Below the pieces are notes generated by a model that had not been told where the DNA came from, searched no databases, and saw nothing but the letters and a program-made list of their open reading frames with translations. Of a stretch of 64,000 nucleotides of DNA, positions 45,305 through 54,750 are shown piece by piece. The stretch spans positions 1 through 64,000 of the forward strand of contig CAVYVI010000014.1 of NCBI GenBank assembly GCA_963771905.1, read 5' to 3'. The stretch comes from Palsa-147 sp963771905 (GTDB lineage Bacteria > Acidobacteriota > Terriglobia > Acidiferrales > UBA7541). How positions within the stretch are numbered: position 1 is the first letter of the stretch; each line of letters begins with the position of its first letter. Both the position numbers and the translations under genes were made by a program.

Positions 45305-47407
45305 ATGGGACCAATTCGAGTTCGTTGGCTGCTCGGCGGTGCGGTTTTTCTCGCGAGCGTCGCGCTGGCGATCGCCTACAGCGCCGAGCGGCCTTCGCGC
45401 GCGAACGAAAATGTATCGAACGCCGCCGCGACGCCATACTCCGGAATTCACATCGAGAAGGCCGCGATTCCCATGGCGGACGGCGTGAAACTCGCGGTGA
45501 CGCTCTACATGCCGGAAGGAGCAAAAGCCGACGAAAAATTTCCGGCGATTCTCGAGTACCTGCCGTATCGCAAGGATGATTGGTCCACTGCGCGGGATTA
45601 TTCGCTGCATTCCTATTTTGTTCTGCGCGGCTACGTGAGCGCGCGGGTAGATATTCGCGGGACGGGCGCGAGCGACGGAATTCCTCCGGAGCGCGAATAT
45701 TCGCAGCAAGAGCAGAAAGACGGAATGGAAGTGATCGCCTGGCTGGCGCGCCAGCCGTGGTCGAATGGGAATGTAGGAATGATGGGAATTTCCTGGGGCG
45801 GATTCAATTCGATTCAGATAGCGACGCGCAGGCCGCCCGCGTTGAAAGCGATCATCGCCGTGGACGCCACCGAGCAGCTCTTTCATGACGACATTCATTA
45901 CATCGACGGCATCATGCACGCGGATGAATTCGAACTCGGGATGGATCAGGAGCTGGAGACGACGGAAGCTCCGGATTTTCCGACCGACGAAAAGCATCTC
46001 GCGCCGCGATTCGATTCGACGCCATGGTTTATTCTCTATCTCCATCACCAGCGCGACGGCGCATTTTGGCGCGAGCCGTTCGAGCAGCCGGTCTACGGCG
46101 CAATTCAGATTCCGGTGTATCTCATCGGTGGATTTTACGACGGCTATCGCGACACAATTCCGCGCTTCCTCACGCGGATGAAAACGCCGGTGAGAGTTCT
46201 CATCGGGCCTTGGAATCACACGTTTCCGCATGATGCCGAGCCGGGCCCGGCGATTGAATGGCGCGCTTCGGCGGTGCGCTGGTGGGATCGCTGGCTGAAA
46301 GACGAGGACAACGGAATTGAGAAAGAGCCGGCGATCACTGTTTATATGCAGCATTGGTACGCGCCCGATCCGAGCCGCAAAGAAATTCCGGGCGAATGGC
46401 GCAGCGAAAATGCGTGGCCTCCGCGGGAAATGAAAGAACGCGCGCTGTATCTCGTTCCGAACCATGAATTGAGCGACGCGGCTCCCGCTGCGAATTCAGA
46501 TCTATTGAAATACGTTCCGACGGCGGGCGTCGAGGCGGGTTTCTGGTGGGGCGATTTGACGAACGATCAGCGGCCGGTCGACGCGTTCAGCCTCGTCTAC
46601 GATTCCCTGCCGCTCGAGAACGATGCGGCGATACTCGGTTTGCCGCGCGTCGTGCTGAATGCTTCGGCGTCCGTGCCGCTGGCCGATTGGATCGTGCGGC
46701 TCTCCGACGTTGCGCCTGATGGAAGCACGACGCTGATCACCGGCGCTGGATTGAACGGGGCGCAGCGCGACTCCGCGAGCGATCCGAAAGATCTCGAGCC
46801 CGGACGCACGTACCCGTTGCAAATCGAAATGCATGTGACGTCGTGGATTTTCCCGCGCGGACATCGCATTCGTCTCGCTGTATCGAACGCGCTCTGGCCG
46901 ATGCTCTGGCCCACGCCCTACGCGATGACCACAACACTTGCGCTCGGTGGAGAAAATCCATCGCGCCTGATTTTGCCGATCGTTCCGGTTGCGGGCGTGG
47001 CGCCGCCCGAATTTCCGAAGCCCGGCAAAGAACCAGAGCTGCCGGGAGTCACCGGCGGCGGCGATACGTGGCCGGGCACGTTTGACGTGACGCGCGACGA
47101 AGTTCATCACACGGCGCACGTCAGCTGGCGCGGCGCTTCGTGGAGCGGATTTCCCTGGGGCCGCATCGACTATCACGAAGAAATCGGCTACGACGCGTCG
47201 GATGAGCACAGCGACATCAGCTCGATTAGCGGGAAAGCCGACACGAAGGTGAAGCTGAAGGATCGCGAGATAATCTTCAGCTCGGTTCTCGAACTGCACA
47301 GTGATGCGCAGAACTTCTACTATCATTACGAGCGCATCCTGCGCGAGAACGGCCGCGTGATCCGGACGAAAAAGTGGACGGACACGATTCCGCGGGATCA
47401 TCAATGA
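45305..47407 (+). CDS. CocE/NonD-family (X-Pro dipeptidyl-peptidase-like) serine hydrolase
   Basis: 700 residues from the ATG at 45305, with GAGGA about 9 nt upstream; an ATG at 45296 sits too close to it. N-terminal membrane anchor or signal (LLGGAVFLASVALAIAYS). The alpha/beta hydrolase core has its nucleophile in MMGISWGGFNS and preceding DIRGTGASDG. The C-terminal jelly-roll domain has SWIFPRGHRIRLAVSNALWP. These enzymes hydrolyse esters or peptide-like acyl bonds (cocaine esterase, glutaryl-7-ACA acylase). Periplasmic or surface location likely. Divergent from the pqq operon; no sign of functional link. Confidence 0.9.
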   Translation: MGPIRVRWLLGGAVFLASVALAIAYSAERPSRANENVSNAAATPYSGIHIEKAAIPMADGVKLAVTLYMPEGAKADEKFPAILEYLPYRKDDWSTARDYSLHSYFVLRGYVSARVDIRGTGASDGIPPEREYSQQEQKDGMEVIAWLARQPWSNGNVGMMGISWGGFNSIQIATRRPPALKAIIAVDATEQLFHDDIHYIDGIMHADEFELGMDQELETTEAPDFPTDEKHLAPRFDSTPWFILYLHHQRDGAFWREPFEQPVYGAIQIPVYLIGGFYDGYRDTIPRFLTRMKTPVRVLIGPWNHTFPHDAEPGPAIEWRASAVRWWDRWLKDEDNGIEKEPAITVYMQHWYAPDPSRKEIPGEWRSENAWPPREMKERALYLVPNHELSDAAPAANSDLLKYVPTAGVEAGFWWGDLTNDQRPVDAFSLVYDSLPLENDAAILGLPRVVLNASASVPLADWIVRLSDVAPDGSTTLITGAGLNGAQRDSASDPKDLEPGRTYPLQIEMHVTSWIFPRGHRIRLAVSNALWPMLWPTPYAMTTTLALGGENPSRLILPIVPVAGVAPPEFPKPGKEPELPGVTGGGDTWPGTFDVTRDEVHHTAHVSWRGASWSGFPWGRIDYHEEIGYDASDEHSDISSISGKADTKVKLKDREIIFSSVLELHSDAQNFYYHYERILRENGRVIRTKKWTDTIPRDHQ

Positions 47408-47493
47408 CCGAGGGTCGTCGCTGAATTCAGAAATGCGTCGCGCAGAAGTTCCCCGTCGCGGACGCGCGCGTTACGATTAAACCTCGGGTGAAA

Positions 47494-48363
47494 ATGATGG
47501 CGTCACGCACAAAAAACAGCGCGGTCCTGCTCGTCAGTTGCCCGGACCAGAAGGGCCTGAACGCGGCGATTGCGGATTTCATCTTCCGCAACAACGGCAA
47601 CATTCTCCACGCCGATGAACATCAGGACGAAGAGCTCGGGCTGTTTCTTATGCGCGTCGAATGGGATCTCTCGGACTTCGCAATCGAGATGCGCGAATTC
47701 AGCCGCCACTTCGTGCCGATCGCGGATAAATTCAAGATGGAATGGCGCGTTGCGCTTTCGAGTTACCGTCCGGGCGTGGCCCTTTTCGTCTCGCGGTACG
47801 ATCATTGCCTCGTGGACTTGCTCTACCGGCATCGCAGCGGCGAGCTGGCGTGCGATATTCCGCTGATTATCAGCAACCATCCCGACGTGCAGGCGCTCGC
47901 CGATTTCTATCGCATCCCTCTGCATGTCATCGAGATCACCAGGGAAAACAAACCGGCCGCGGAAAAAAAGGAACTCGATCTTCTTGCACCGAACCAGATC
48001 GATCTCATTGTGCTCGCGCGCTACATGCAGGTCCTGTCGGGTGATTTCATTCGCCACTACCCACACCGCATCATTAACATCCACCATTCGTTTCTTCCAG
48101 CGTTTGTCGGTGGCAAGCCGCACCATCAGGCTTATCAGCGCGGCGTCAAGCTGATCGGCGCGACGAGCCACTACGTCACCGAAGTTCTCGACGATGGGCC
48201 GATCATCGAGCAGGACGTCGTTCGCATTTCGCATCGCGACACGCTCGACGACTTGATTCAGAAAGGGCGGGACCTCGAGAAGGTTGTTCTGTCGCGCGCG
48301 GTGCGCTGGCATATCGAGAACAGAATTCTTTTTTACGGCAACAAAACCGTCATTTTTGACTAG
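47494..48363 (+). CDS. purU: Formyltetrahydrofolate deformylase PurU
   Basis: 289 residues from the ATG at 47494; a GTG at 47488 and ATG at 47497 are also possible. N-terminal ACT domain (AVLLVSCPDQKGLNAAIADF). C-terminal formyltransferase-like domain with ARYMQVLSGDFI, IINIHHSFLPAFVGGKPHH and GATSHYVTEVLDDGPIIEQDV. It hydrolyses 10-formyl-THF to formate and THF, balancing one-carbon pools. Upstream of a betaine-type demethylation cluster (48424-54603), where it would recycle the folate that receives methyl-derived carbon units. Confidence 0.95.
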   Translation: MMASRTKNSAVLLVSCPDQKGLNAAIADFIFRNNGNILHADEHQDEELGLFLMRVEWDLSDFAIEMREFSRHFVPIADKFKMEWRVALSSYRPGVALFVSRYDHCLVDLLYRHRSGELACDIPLIISNHPDVQALADFYRIPLHVIEITRENKPAAEKKELDLLAPNQIDLIVLARYMQVLSGDFIRHYPHRIINIHHSFLPAFVGGKPHHQAYQRGVKLIGATSHYVTEVLDDGPIIEQDVVRISHRDTLDDLIQKGRDLEKVVLSRAVRWHIENRILFYGNKTVIFD

Positions 48364-48423
48364 CGCAGGCAGAGCGTCGATAGGGGAACGCGCACGAATG
48401 CATTTCTCGCGCGCGAGAAGAAT

Positions 48424-49545
48424 TTAACGCGCGACGGCCGCGTGCGTCCCCTTCAAATCCGCCGCGAGCAGGCGATGGAAAAGATGCTCGCCGGCTTCGC
48501 GGCGCACCGATAGCCTGCCTGCAATGTACGCCTGAGAGTTCAGCCCGCGCTGCACCGCTTCGCAGAGGGAAACATCTTCTTCCTGCACGCGATGACTGAC
48601 GGAGATACTTTGTCGGTTGTAGTCGTCCGCAGCGCCGCCAGTCTTCGCAAAATAGAAATCGAAAATCACGCGGCAGCGGTCCTGAGCGAGCGGCAGCACG
48701 AGATTCGTGTCGAGATAGCCCTCGTACCAGTTCAGCATGAAGTTCGGATACAGCCAGAAGTAGTGGCCCATTTCGCCGGTGCGCGTCGCGGCGACGTCCG
48801 CGTCTTCCTTGGATTGTTTCAGTGGAGTGGACTGCACGCAGAAGCGATCCTCATTTTCGATAGTGTATTTCGTGATGTCGATGCCGCTGTTCAAGCCCTT
48901 GTGGGCGTGCGGGACGTGGTAGCCGCCATCGAGAAAATTGTCCACGTAAACCTTCCAATTGCAGCCGAGATCGTAGCTGCGCCGTTCGACGAATTGCAGC
49001 GTTTCGAGACGCAGTGGCTTGACGCGCCTGGTGAGTCCGCCCAGAAAGCTCTCGAGTGATTCCGCTTTCGGATCGAGATTGATGAAGACGAAACTCTCCC
49101 AGGTCTCGACGCGGATCGGCACGAGACCATTTTGCGACCGCTCGAAATGGCCCACGCCTTCAAACTCGGTCATGCCCTTCAGCGCGCCATCCAGGCCGTA
49201 GGTCCAACCGTGATACGGGCAGCGAAGATGCTGCGCGTGGCCGCACGGCTCGGTGACGACGGCGGCGGCATGATGGCGGCAGACGTTGAAGAACGCGCGC
49301 AGCACGTTGTCATTGCCGCGGACGACCACGATCGGCTCACCGGCAATTTCCATGGTGATGAATTGCCCGGGCTGTGCAACTTGTTCCGCCCGGCCGATGG
49401 CCTGCCACGTCTTGCCGAAGACGCGGTGCCGCTCGAGCTCCGCGATGCGTGTGTCGAAATACCACGGCGCCGGAATCGTGTGCGCTTCCGCCAGCGTCGC
49501 CTGGTCGTCGTAGATCGCGAGAATTTCCTGAACGGGTTGCTCCAT
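48424..49545 (-). CDS. Rieske non-haem iron oxygenase, choline-monooxygenase-like
   Basis: 373 residues from the ATG at 49545; an ATG at 49554 abuts the AAAGG ribosome site, so the inner one is favoured. Rieske cluster ligands are in CRHHAA and CPYHGWTY. The mononuclear iron site is in NWKVYVDNFLDGGYHVPHAH (the D/H-H set). YHGWTYGLDGALKG and NGLVPIRVETW resemble plant and bacterial choline monooxygenases and GbcA-like glycine-betaine oxygenases. It would oxidise choline or demethylate betaine-type compounds; the reductase is not seen nearby. It follows the TetR gene in the same transcript (27 bp). Confidence 0.86.
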   Translation of the reverse strand: MEQPVQEILAIYDDQATLAEAHTIPAPWYFDTRIAELERHRVFGKTWQAIGRAEQVAQPGQFITMEIAGEPIVVVRGNDNVLRAFFNVCRHHAAAVVTEPCGHAQHLRCPYHGWTYGLDGALKGMTEFEGVGHFERSQNGLVPIRVETWESFVFINLDPKAESLESFLGGLTRRVKPLRLETLQFVERRSYDLGCNWKVYVDNFLDGGYHVPHAHKGLNSGIDITKYTIENEDRFCVQSTPLKQSKEDADVAATRTGEMGHYFWLYPNFMLNWYEGYLDTNLVLPLAQDRCRVIFDFYFAKTGGAADDYNRQSISVSHRVQEEDVSLCEAVQRGLNSQAYIAGRLSVRREAGEHLFHRLLAADLKGTHAAVAR

Positions 49546-49572
49546 GGCGTTCATCCTTTCGCCGTTCCCGGG

Positions 49573-50277
49573 TTATGCGTCATCGCGTTCGCGCGGCTGC
49601 CGCGCGCCGATGGCACCGCGAAGAACTGCCAGGAACTGATGAATGCGAATTTTGTTTTTTTCCGGATCGCCGGGATGCGGGAAGAGTCCTGGATCGAGCT
49701 CCTCGGTCAGCAACGCATCCTGAAACCGCTCCATCGTCCATTCGAGAATCGAAGCGATCATTGCCGGATCGACGTCGGAGCGAACTTCTCCGCGGCCGAT
49801 GGCAAAGCGCACGACGGCGGCGCTGCCGTACGGGTCTTCGGAGATTAGGAAGCGGTTGATCTCGCGCTTCAACGAAAGATCGACGCCGTAATTGCCCAGA
49901 AGCACCACGCGATAGGGAATCCAATCTTCGTGCAGCATGTGTTCGGTCCGCGTCAACCAGTAGCGCAGGACTTCGAAAAATCCTTTTTCGCGAACCGAGG
50001 CGGCGCAATCGAGATATTTCGGGAACGAGCGCGCGGCCTTTCGATAAGTTTCGAGAAACAGGCCGGCCTTGCTGCCGAAATATTGAAAGATCGAGCCCTT
50101 CGCGACGTTGAGTTCGGCGGCAAGATCTTCGATGCGCGTCGCGTGATAACCCTGCTCTGCGAAATAGCGCATCGCCGCGTCGATGATGCGCACGCGCTTG
50201 GCTTCGAGACGCGGGCGCGGTTCGGCAAGTGGTCGCGGCGGGGCGGTGAATACGGCTTGTTGAGCTTTCTGAGGCAT
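49573..50277 (-). CDS. TetR/AcrR-family transcription regulator
   Basis: 234 residues. N-terminal HTH at about 25-72: RVRIIDAAMRYFAEQGYHAT, RIEDLAAELNVAKGSIFQYF. The C-terminal ligand-binding helical domain is longer than average for the family. Located upstream of the Rieske gene and divergent from the FAD-oxidoreductase gene, so it probably represses both directions, and ligand (likely a quaternary amine or derivative) relieves it. Candidate operators are in 50290-50373. Confidence 0.9.
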   Translation of the reverse strand: MPQKAQQAVFTAPPRPLAEPRPRLEAKRVRIIDAAMRYFAEQGYHATRIEDLAAELNVAKGSIFQYFGSKAGLFLETYRKAARSFPKYLDCAASVREKGFFEVLRYWLTRTEHMLHEDWIPYRVVLLGNYGVDLSLKREINRFLISEDPYGSAAVVRFAIGRGEVRSDVDPAMIASILEWTMERFQDALLTEELDPGLFPHPGDPEKNKIRIHQFLAVLRGAIGARQPRERDDA

Positions 50278-50289
50278 TGATGACTCCCG

Positions 50290-50373
50290 GTCACAAACAA
50301 TCGCGTAACTCTAGCGCCGCACTGTAATATGATGTGCGCCCGTTGGCAATGATTTTGTGACTATGGGTCATAG
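50290..50373. promoter_or_regulatory. Candidate TetR operators in the divergent region
   Basis: GTCACAAA at 50290-50297 and its exact inverse TTTGTGAC at 50354-50361 are centred 64 bp apart, about six helical turns. The second half-site runs into a smaller perfect inverted repeat, CTATGGGTCATAG (50361-50373), 5 nt before the start of the FAD-oxidoreductase gene. Position fits TetR autoregulation. No experimental evidence; chance 8-bp repeats are possible. Confidence 0.4.
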
Positions 50374-50378
50374 GGGCG

Positions 50379-51992
50379 ATGAATTTCTCGACGCACAACC
50401 GCTACGATGTGATCGTCGTCGGCGCCGGTCATAACGGCTTGACGGCCGCGGCGTACCTCGCGCGCGCGGGACTCTCGACACTGGTGCTCGAGCGGCGAGA
50501 GATTGTGGGCGGCTGTTGCGTGACCGAAGAAATTGCGCCCGGCTGCCGCGCTTCGACAACATCGTACATCGCGAGCATGCTGCGCCCGACGGTGATCCGC
50601 GATCTCGAACTCGGCGCGCATGGACTGCGCATGGTGCCGTGCGATCCAGCGATTTTGGTGGCGTTTCGCGACGACACGGTGCTGCCGTGGTGGACCGATC
50701 GCGGGCGCGCCGTCGAAGAGTTTCGGAAAGTGTCCGCGCGGGATGCGGAGACGTTCGTCCGCGTGGATGACAAGCTCAAGAAACTCGCCCGTTATTTTCA
50801 GCCCTTCTTCCTCGAGCCGCCGCCGGACGTAAGCGCCACGGGCCTCGCGGGATTCCTCGAACTGCTGCACGTCGGCAAACGCTTTCGCGGAATCTCCGGC
50901 GATGAAATCGCGGAGCTCACATCCTTTTTCACCGGCAGCCTCGGAGAGTTCCTGGATCGCAATTACGAATCCGAAAAAATGAAGACGCTGATTCTCGCCA
51001 ACAACGTGTACGGCAAACATGGCGGGCCCTACGACAACGGCTCGGCTCTCGGTTTGCTCTTTCATTTATTGAGCGGCGGCGATGGCGAGATTCAAGGATT
51101 TTACGGCCACGTCATCGGCGGCATGGGATCGATCACGCAGGCGCTGGCCGCCGCCGCGCAGAAATTCGGCGCGGAAATTCGCACGTCGGCACCCGTTGCG
51201 AAATTCGATTCGCGCAATGGCCGCGCGCGCGGCGTCATCCTCGAAGATGGCACGGAAATCGAATCGCGCTTGGTGCTATCGAACGCCGATCCGAAGCGGA
51301 CATTTCTCGGGCTCGTCGATGCGGGTGAATTGCCCCCGGAATTCCGGCGCGCAGTGGAAGGCATCAAGATGGCGGGGCCGTGCGCGAAAGTGAATTTCGC
51401 GCTGAGCGAAGAGCCGAATTTCAAAGGCATGCCGCGCGAGTGGCCGAAATCGCAGCGATCGTTCTGCACGCTGGTGCCGTCTCTCGAATTTGCCGAGCGT
51501 TGCTACGACATCGCGAAGTTCGGCGAAATCCCCGAGGATCTGTGGGTCGATTGCGTCGTCGCGTCGAACGTGGACGATACGCTTGCGCCTCCGGGAACGC
51601 ACATCATGACCTGCTTCGTGCAATACGTGCCGTACAAACTGCGCGAGGGAACGTGGGATGAGAAGCGCGAGCTTCTGGGCGACCGCGTCGTAAAGATGAT
51701 TGCTGCGTACGCGCCCAATTTTCCAAATTCAATTCTCGCGCGGCAAATTCTGACGCCGCTCGATCTTGAGCGCACCTACGGCCTCACCGAAGGCAATATT
51801 TTTCACGGCGATCTTTCGCTCGATCAGTTGTTTTTCATGCGCCCCGTGGCCGGTTGGGCGAAATATCGCACGCCCGTCGCTGGACTTTATCTTTGCGGCG
51901 CGGGCGCGCATCCCGGCGGCGGCGTGACGGGAGCGCCGGGGTACAACGCCGCGCACCAGGTCCTGCGCGATCTGAAACGAGGAGCCGCGTGA
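50379..51992 (+). CDS. FAD-dependent oxidoreductase, phytoene-dehydrogenase/PYROXD2-like
   Basis: 537 residues. FAD-binding Rossmann fold YDVIVVGAGHNGLTAAAYLARAG cut here to the GAGHNG core, then ERREIVGG. The C-terminal FAD contact is GLYLCGAGAHPGGGVTGAPGYNAA cut here to CGAGAHPGGG. It belongs to the PYROXD2/carotenoid-desaturase-like family. No carotenoid genes are nearby; the divergent Rieske gene and the following betaine-homocysteine methyltransferase-like gene suggest oxidation of an amine or its aldehyde. AGGGG lies only 2 nt before the ATG. Confidence 0.86.
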   Translation: MNFSTHNRYDVIVVGAGHNGLTAAAYLARAGLSTLVLERREIVGGCCVTEEIAPGCRASTTSYIASMLRPTVIRDLELGAHGLRMVPCDPAILVAFRDDTVLPWWTDRGRAVEEFRKVSARDAETFVRVDDKLKKLARYFQPFFLEPPPDVSATGLAGFLELLHVGKRFRGISGDEIAELTSFFTGSLGEFLDRNYESEKMKTLILANNVYGKHGGPYDNGSALGLLFHLLSGGDGEIQGFYGHVIGGMGSITQALAAAAQKFGAEIRTSAPVAKFDSRNGRARGVILEDGTEIESRLVLSNADPKRTFLGLVDAGELPPEFRRAVEGIKMAGPCAKVNFALSEEPNFKGMPREWPKSQRSFCTLVPSLEFAERCYDIAKFGEIPEDLWVDCVVASNVDDTLAPPGTHIMTCFVQYVPYKLREGTWDEKRELLGDRVVKMIAAYAPNFPNSILARQILTPLDLERTYGLTEGNIFHGDLSLDQLFFMRPVAGWAKYRTPVAGLYLCGAGAHPGGGVTGAPGYNAAHQVLRDLKRGAA

Positions 51993-52113
51993 GCGCGTTG
52001 CAACGGCCTGAACGCTTCGGCCGCACGCGCGCCATTCAAAACGAAATCTCGCAGCTTTCCGCCGTTCGTCACGGGGGCGCATTTTCGCAAAATCACAATC
52101 ACGGAGACGCCAC

Positions 52114-53094
52114 ATGAAAAAGGGAATCCTCGAACGCCTCAAAGAAGGAATCGTCCTTGGCGACGGCGGATACTTACTCGAACTCGAAAAGCGCGGCTGG
52201 GTGCGCGCGGGACCGTTCACGCCCGAAGTGGCGCTGACGCATCCCGAAGCCCTGCGCGAATTGCACATTGAATTTCGCGAGGCCGGCGCGGACGTGCTGC
52301 AGGCGCTGACGTTTTATGCGAGCCGCGACAAGCTCGCTACGGTGGGGTTCGACACCCGGATCGAGGAGCTGAATCGCGCAGCCGTGCGGATCGCGAAAGA
52401 CGTTGCCGGCGACAAATGTCTCGTCGCGGGAAACCTGAGCCTGACATGGATGTACGAGCCAAACGACAAGGCGTCGCACGATCGCGTGCGAAAGCTCTTT
52501 GACGAACAGCTCGCATGGCAAACCAGCGAAGGCATCGATTTCATCATCGGTGAAACATTTTCGTTTCTCGGCGAAGCTTTGCTGTGCGTCGAGCGTGGAA
52601 AAAAGGCCGGCCTTCCCACGATGGTCACCATGTGTTTCGAAAATGAAGACGTCACGCCGGAAGGCAAGACCGCCGCGGATTGCGCTCGCGCGCTCGTCGA
52701 TGCCGGCGCCGACATCGTCGGCGTCAACTGCTTGCGCAGTCCCGAGCACACCTTGCCGCTCGTCGCGGAAATGCGCAAAGCCGTGAAAGCTTACATCGCG
52801 GCCCAGCCGGTGGCCTATCGCACCACCGCCAAGAACCGCGATTTCACGAGTCTTCCCGCGTTTCCCACCGAGCTCGATCCCTATCAATTGAGCCGCAGCG
52901 AAATGGCGCAGTACGCGCTCAAGGCGCGCGACCTCGGCATCAATTATATCGGCGCATGCTGCGGCGCCGTTTCATCCCACATTCGCGAGATGGCCTGGGC
53001 GCTCGGCAAGCTTCCGCCCGACACGCGCATCTGGAAAAAAGACGGCGAGAAGCCGATGTCGGCGTACGAATATTACGGGCACGACCGGAGCTAG
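52114..53094 (+). CDS. Homocysteine S-methyltransferase-family protein (betaine-homocysteine methyltransferase-like)
   Basis: 326 residues with GGAGA 6 nt before the ATG. The TIM-barrel homocysteine methyltransferase fold starts GDGGYLLELEKRGWV. Zinc cysteines are in GVNCLRSPE and IGACCGAV. Long N-terminal similarity to BHMT rather than to short MmuM types, including EALRELHIEFREAGADV. BHMT moves a methyl group from glycine betaine to homocysteine, giving dimethylglycine and methionine. Context with a choline-oxygenase-like enzyme and permease supports a betaine-type donor; this is inference. Confidence 0.86.
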   Translation: MKKGILERLKEGIVLGDGGYLLELEKRGWVRAGPFTPEVALTHPEALRELHIEFREAGADVLQALTFYASRDKLATVGFDTRIEELNRAAVRIAKDVAGDKCLVAGNLSLTWMYEPNDKASHDRVRKLFDEQLAWQTSEGIDFIIGETFSFLGEALLCVERGKKAGLPTMVTMCFENEDVTPEGKTAADCARALVDAGADIVGVNCLRSPEHTLPLVAEMRKAVKAYIAAQPVAYRTTAKNRDFTSLPAFPTELDPYQLSRSEMAQYALKARDLGINYIGACCGAVSSHIREMAWALGKLPPDTRIWKKDGEKPMSAYEYYGHDRS

Positions 53095-53172
53095 CGAAGC
53101 GAGGATTCGCATTCGCCCACGGTTCAGGGCATGATGTGTCGCGCCGTTCCACCTCCGCAAGAGCGAGGGCGA

Positions 53173-54603
53173 ATGCCGGATAACGAGGTCTCGAAAACTC
53201 CCAGGCGCGTGATGGGTTTCCGGGACCTCTTTTTGTTTTATGTGGTTACCGGCATCAGCCTTCGCTGGATCGCCACCGCAGCCACCGCGGGCGCCAGCGC
53301 CGTCGTCATCTGGCTTATCGCGTGGTTCGCATTTTATCTGCCGCTGGTGATGTCGGTGATGGAACTGACCTCGCGCTACCCGCAGGAAGGCGGCATGTAC
53401 GTCTGGACGAAGCGCGCCTTCGGAGATTTTTCCGGTTTTCTGGGCGGCTGGACGTATTGGGTCAGCAATATTCCCTATTTTCCCGCGATCCTGTACTTCG
53501 CCGCGAGCTGCGCACTCTATCTCGGCCCGCCGAGCTGGCGGCATCTCGCCGGTAATCGCGCTTATTTCATTCTGTTTTCACTCGCTGGCTTGTTGCTGGG
53601 GACAGCGCTCAACATCGTCGGCCTGAACGTCGGAAAATGGCTGCACAATCTCGGCGCCATCGGCACTTGGCTGCCTATCGGAATTCTGTACGTGATTGCG
53701 GCCGTGGCTTGGCATCGATTCGGCTCGGCCACTTCGTTTCGTCCCGCCAATCTCATCCCGCACGCGCATTTTCGCGACTTATTGTTTTGGGCGACCATCG
53801 TTTTCGCGCTCGCCGGCTCGGAGTCCGCTTCTTTTCTCGGCGATGAAATTGAAAATCCCCGGCGGAATATTCCGCGTGCACTGTTCTGCGCCGGCATTGT
53901 CGTTACCACCGGCTACATTCTCGGCACCGTCGCGATCCTGATTGCGTTGCCATCGAACGAAGTCAGCGGTCTCGAGGGCATCATGCAGGCGATTTCAAGC
54001 GCGGCGGGTCGCATCGGCTTCGGCGGAATCATTCCTATCGCGGCACTGCTGATTGTGGTCAGCAATATCGGGACGCTCGGCGCGTGGCTCGCCTGCACGG
54101 CGCGCATTCCGTTCGTCGCCGGAATCGATCGATATCTTCCTCCGGCGTTCGCGCGTCTTCATCCGCGCTGGGACACGCCGTACGTTTCGCTGATCACGCA
54201 GTCGGCGTGCGCCGCACTTTTTATTTTTCTGGGCCAGGCGGGTACGAGTGTGTACGGCGCCTATGAAGTGCTTGTCAGTATGGGGATCATCACCTATTTC
54301 ATTCCGTACCTCTATGTTTTTGCAGCGCTGATTCGCTTGCAAGGCGAGGCTGCTGGGCCGGAAGTCATGCGCGTGCCGGGAGGGAAGCCTGCAGCAATCA
54401 CGCTGGGGGTCGTCGGTTTCATCACAACGCTGATATCGATCGCGCTGTCCGTCGCTCCTGGCGCGGACGAGCCGCGTCCGGCGCTCGCGGTCCTCAAAAT
54501 TGTGGGGCTGACGCTGATATTGCTGGCGGTCGGCGTTGCCATTTTCTATCTCGGGAATCGCCGGCGGCACCGTGACCTCGCGCTGCGAGCGCCGCTCGGC
54601 TGA
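53173..54603 (+). CDS. APC-superfamily amino acid/amine permease
   Basis: 476 residues from the ATG at 53173, preceded by GAGGG; earlier ATGs at 53131 and 53134 have no similarity or site. About twelve membrane helices; first helix FLFYVVTGISLRW, G-rich segment FAFYLPLVMSVMELTSRYPQ cut to ELTSRYPQEGGMYVW, which is the APC 'EGG' signature. FLGDEIENPRRNIPRA is a further APC mark. It probably imports an amino acid or amine. Last gene of the plus-strand betaine-type cluster. Confidence 0.88.
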   Translation: MPDNEVSKTPRRVMGFRDLFLFYVVTGISLRWIATAATAGASAVVIWLIAWFAFYLPLVMSVMELTSRYPQEGGMYVWTKRAFGDFSGFLGGWTYWVSNIPYFPAILYFAASCALYLGPPSWRHLAGNRAYFILFSLAGLLLGTALNIVGLNVGKWLHNLGAIGTWLPIGILYVIAAVAWHRFGSATSFRPANLIPHAHFRDLLFWATIVFALAGSESASFLGDEIENPRRNIPRALFCAGIVVTTGYILGTVAILIALPSNEVSGLEGIMQAISSAAGRIGFGGIIPIAALLIVVSNIGTLGAWLACTARIPFVAGIDRYLPPAFARLHPRWDTPYVSLITQSACAALFIFLGQAGTSVYGAYEVLVSMGIITYFIPYLYVFAALIRLQGEAAGPEVMRVPGGKPAAITLGVVGFITTLISIALSVAPGADEPRPALAVLKIVGLTLILLAVGVAIFYLGNRRRHRDLALRAPLG

Positions 54604-54660
54604 TCAGCGTCTAAGGCGCGCTTCTCGTACAGCCGCCAGTGAAGTTGAGTGTGAAGACGC

Positions 54661-54702
54661 GAAAAAAAACCGGGGCCGCTCCAGCTGGAGCAGCCCCGGT
54701 TT
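54661..54702 (-). terminator. Rho-independent terminator after the bactofilin gene
   Basis: A 9-bp stem (AACCGGGGC with GCCCCGGTT) encloses a second perfect inner hairpin (GCTCCAGCTGGAGC). On the minus strand it is followed by eight T. It lies about 50 nt after the bactofilin stop. Confidence 0.85.
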
Positions 54703-54750
54703 GAATTGCCGGGTATTGCGAGGACGTAAACTTTTTTTGTGCGCGCGGCG

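Noticed and set aside
45278..46465. 395-codon minus-strand open frame
   Set aside because: Antisense of the CocE-type hydrolase; low-complexity Arg-rich product and no ribosome site.
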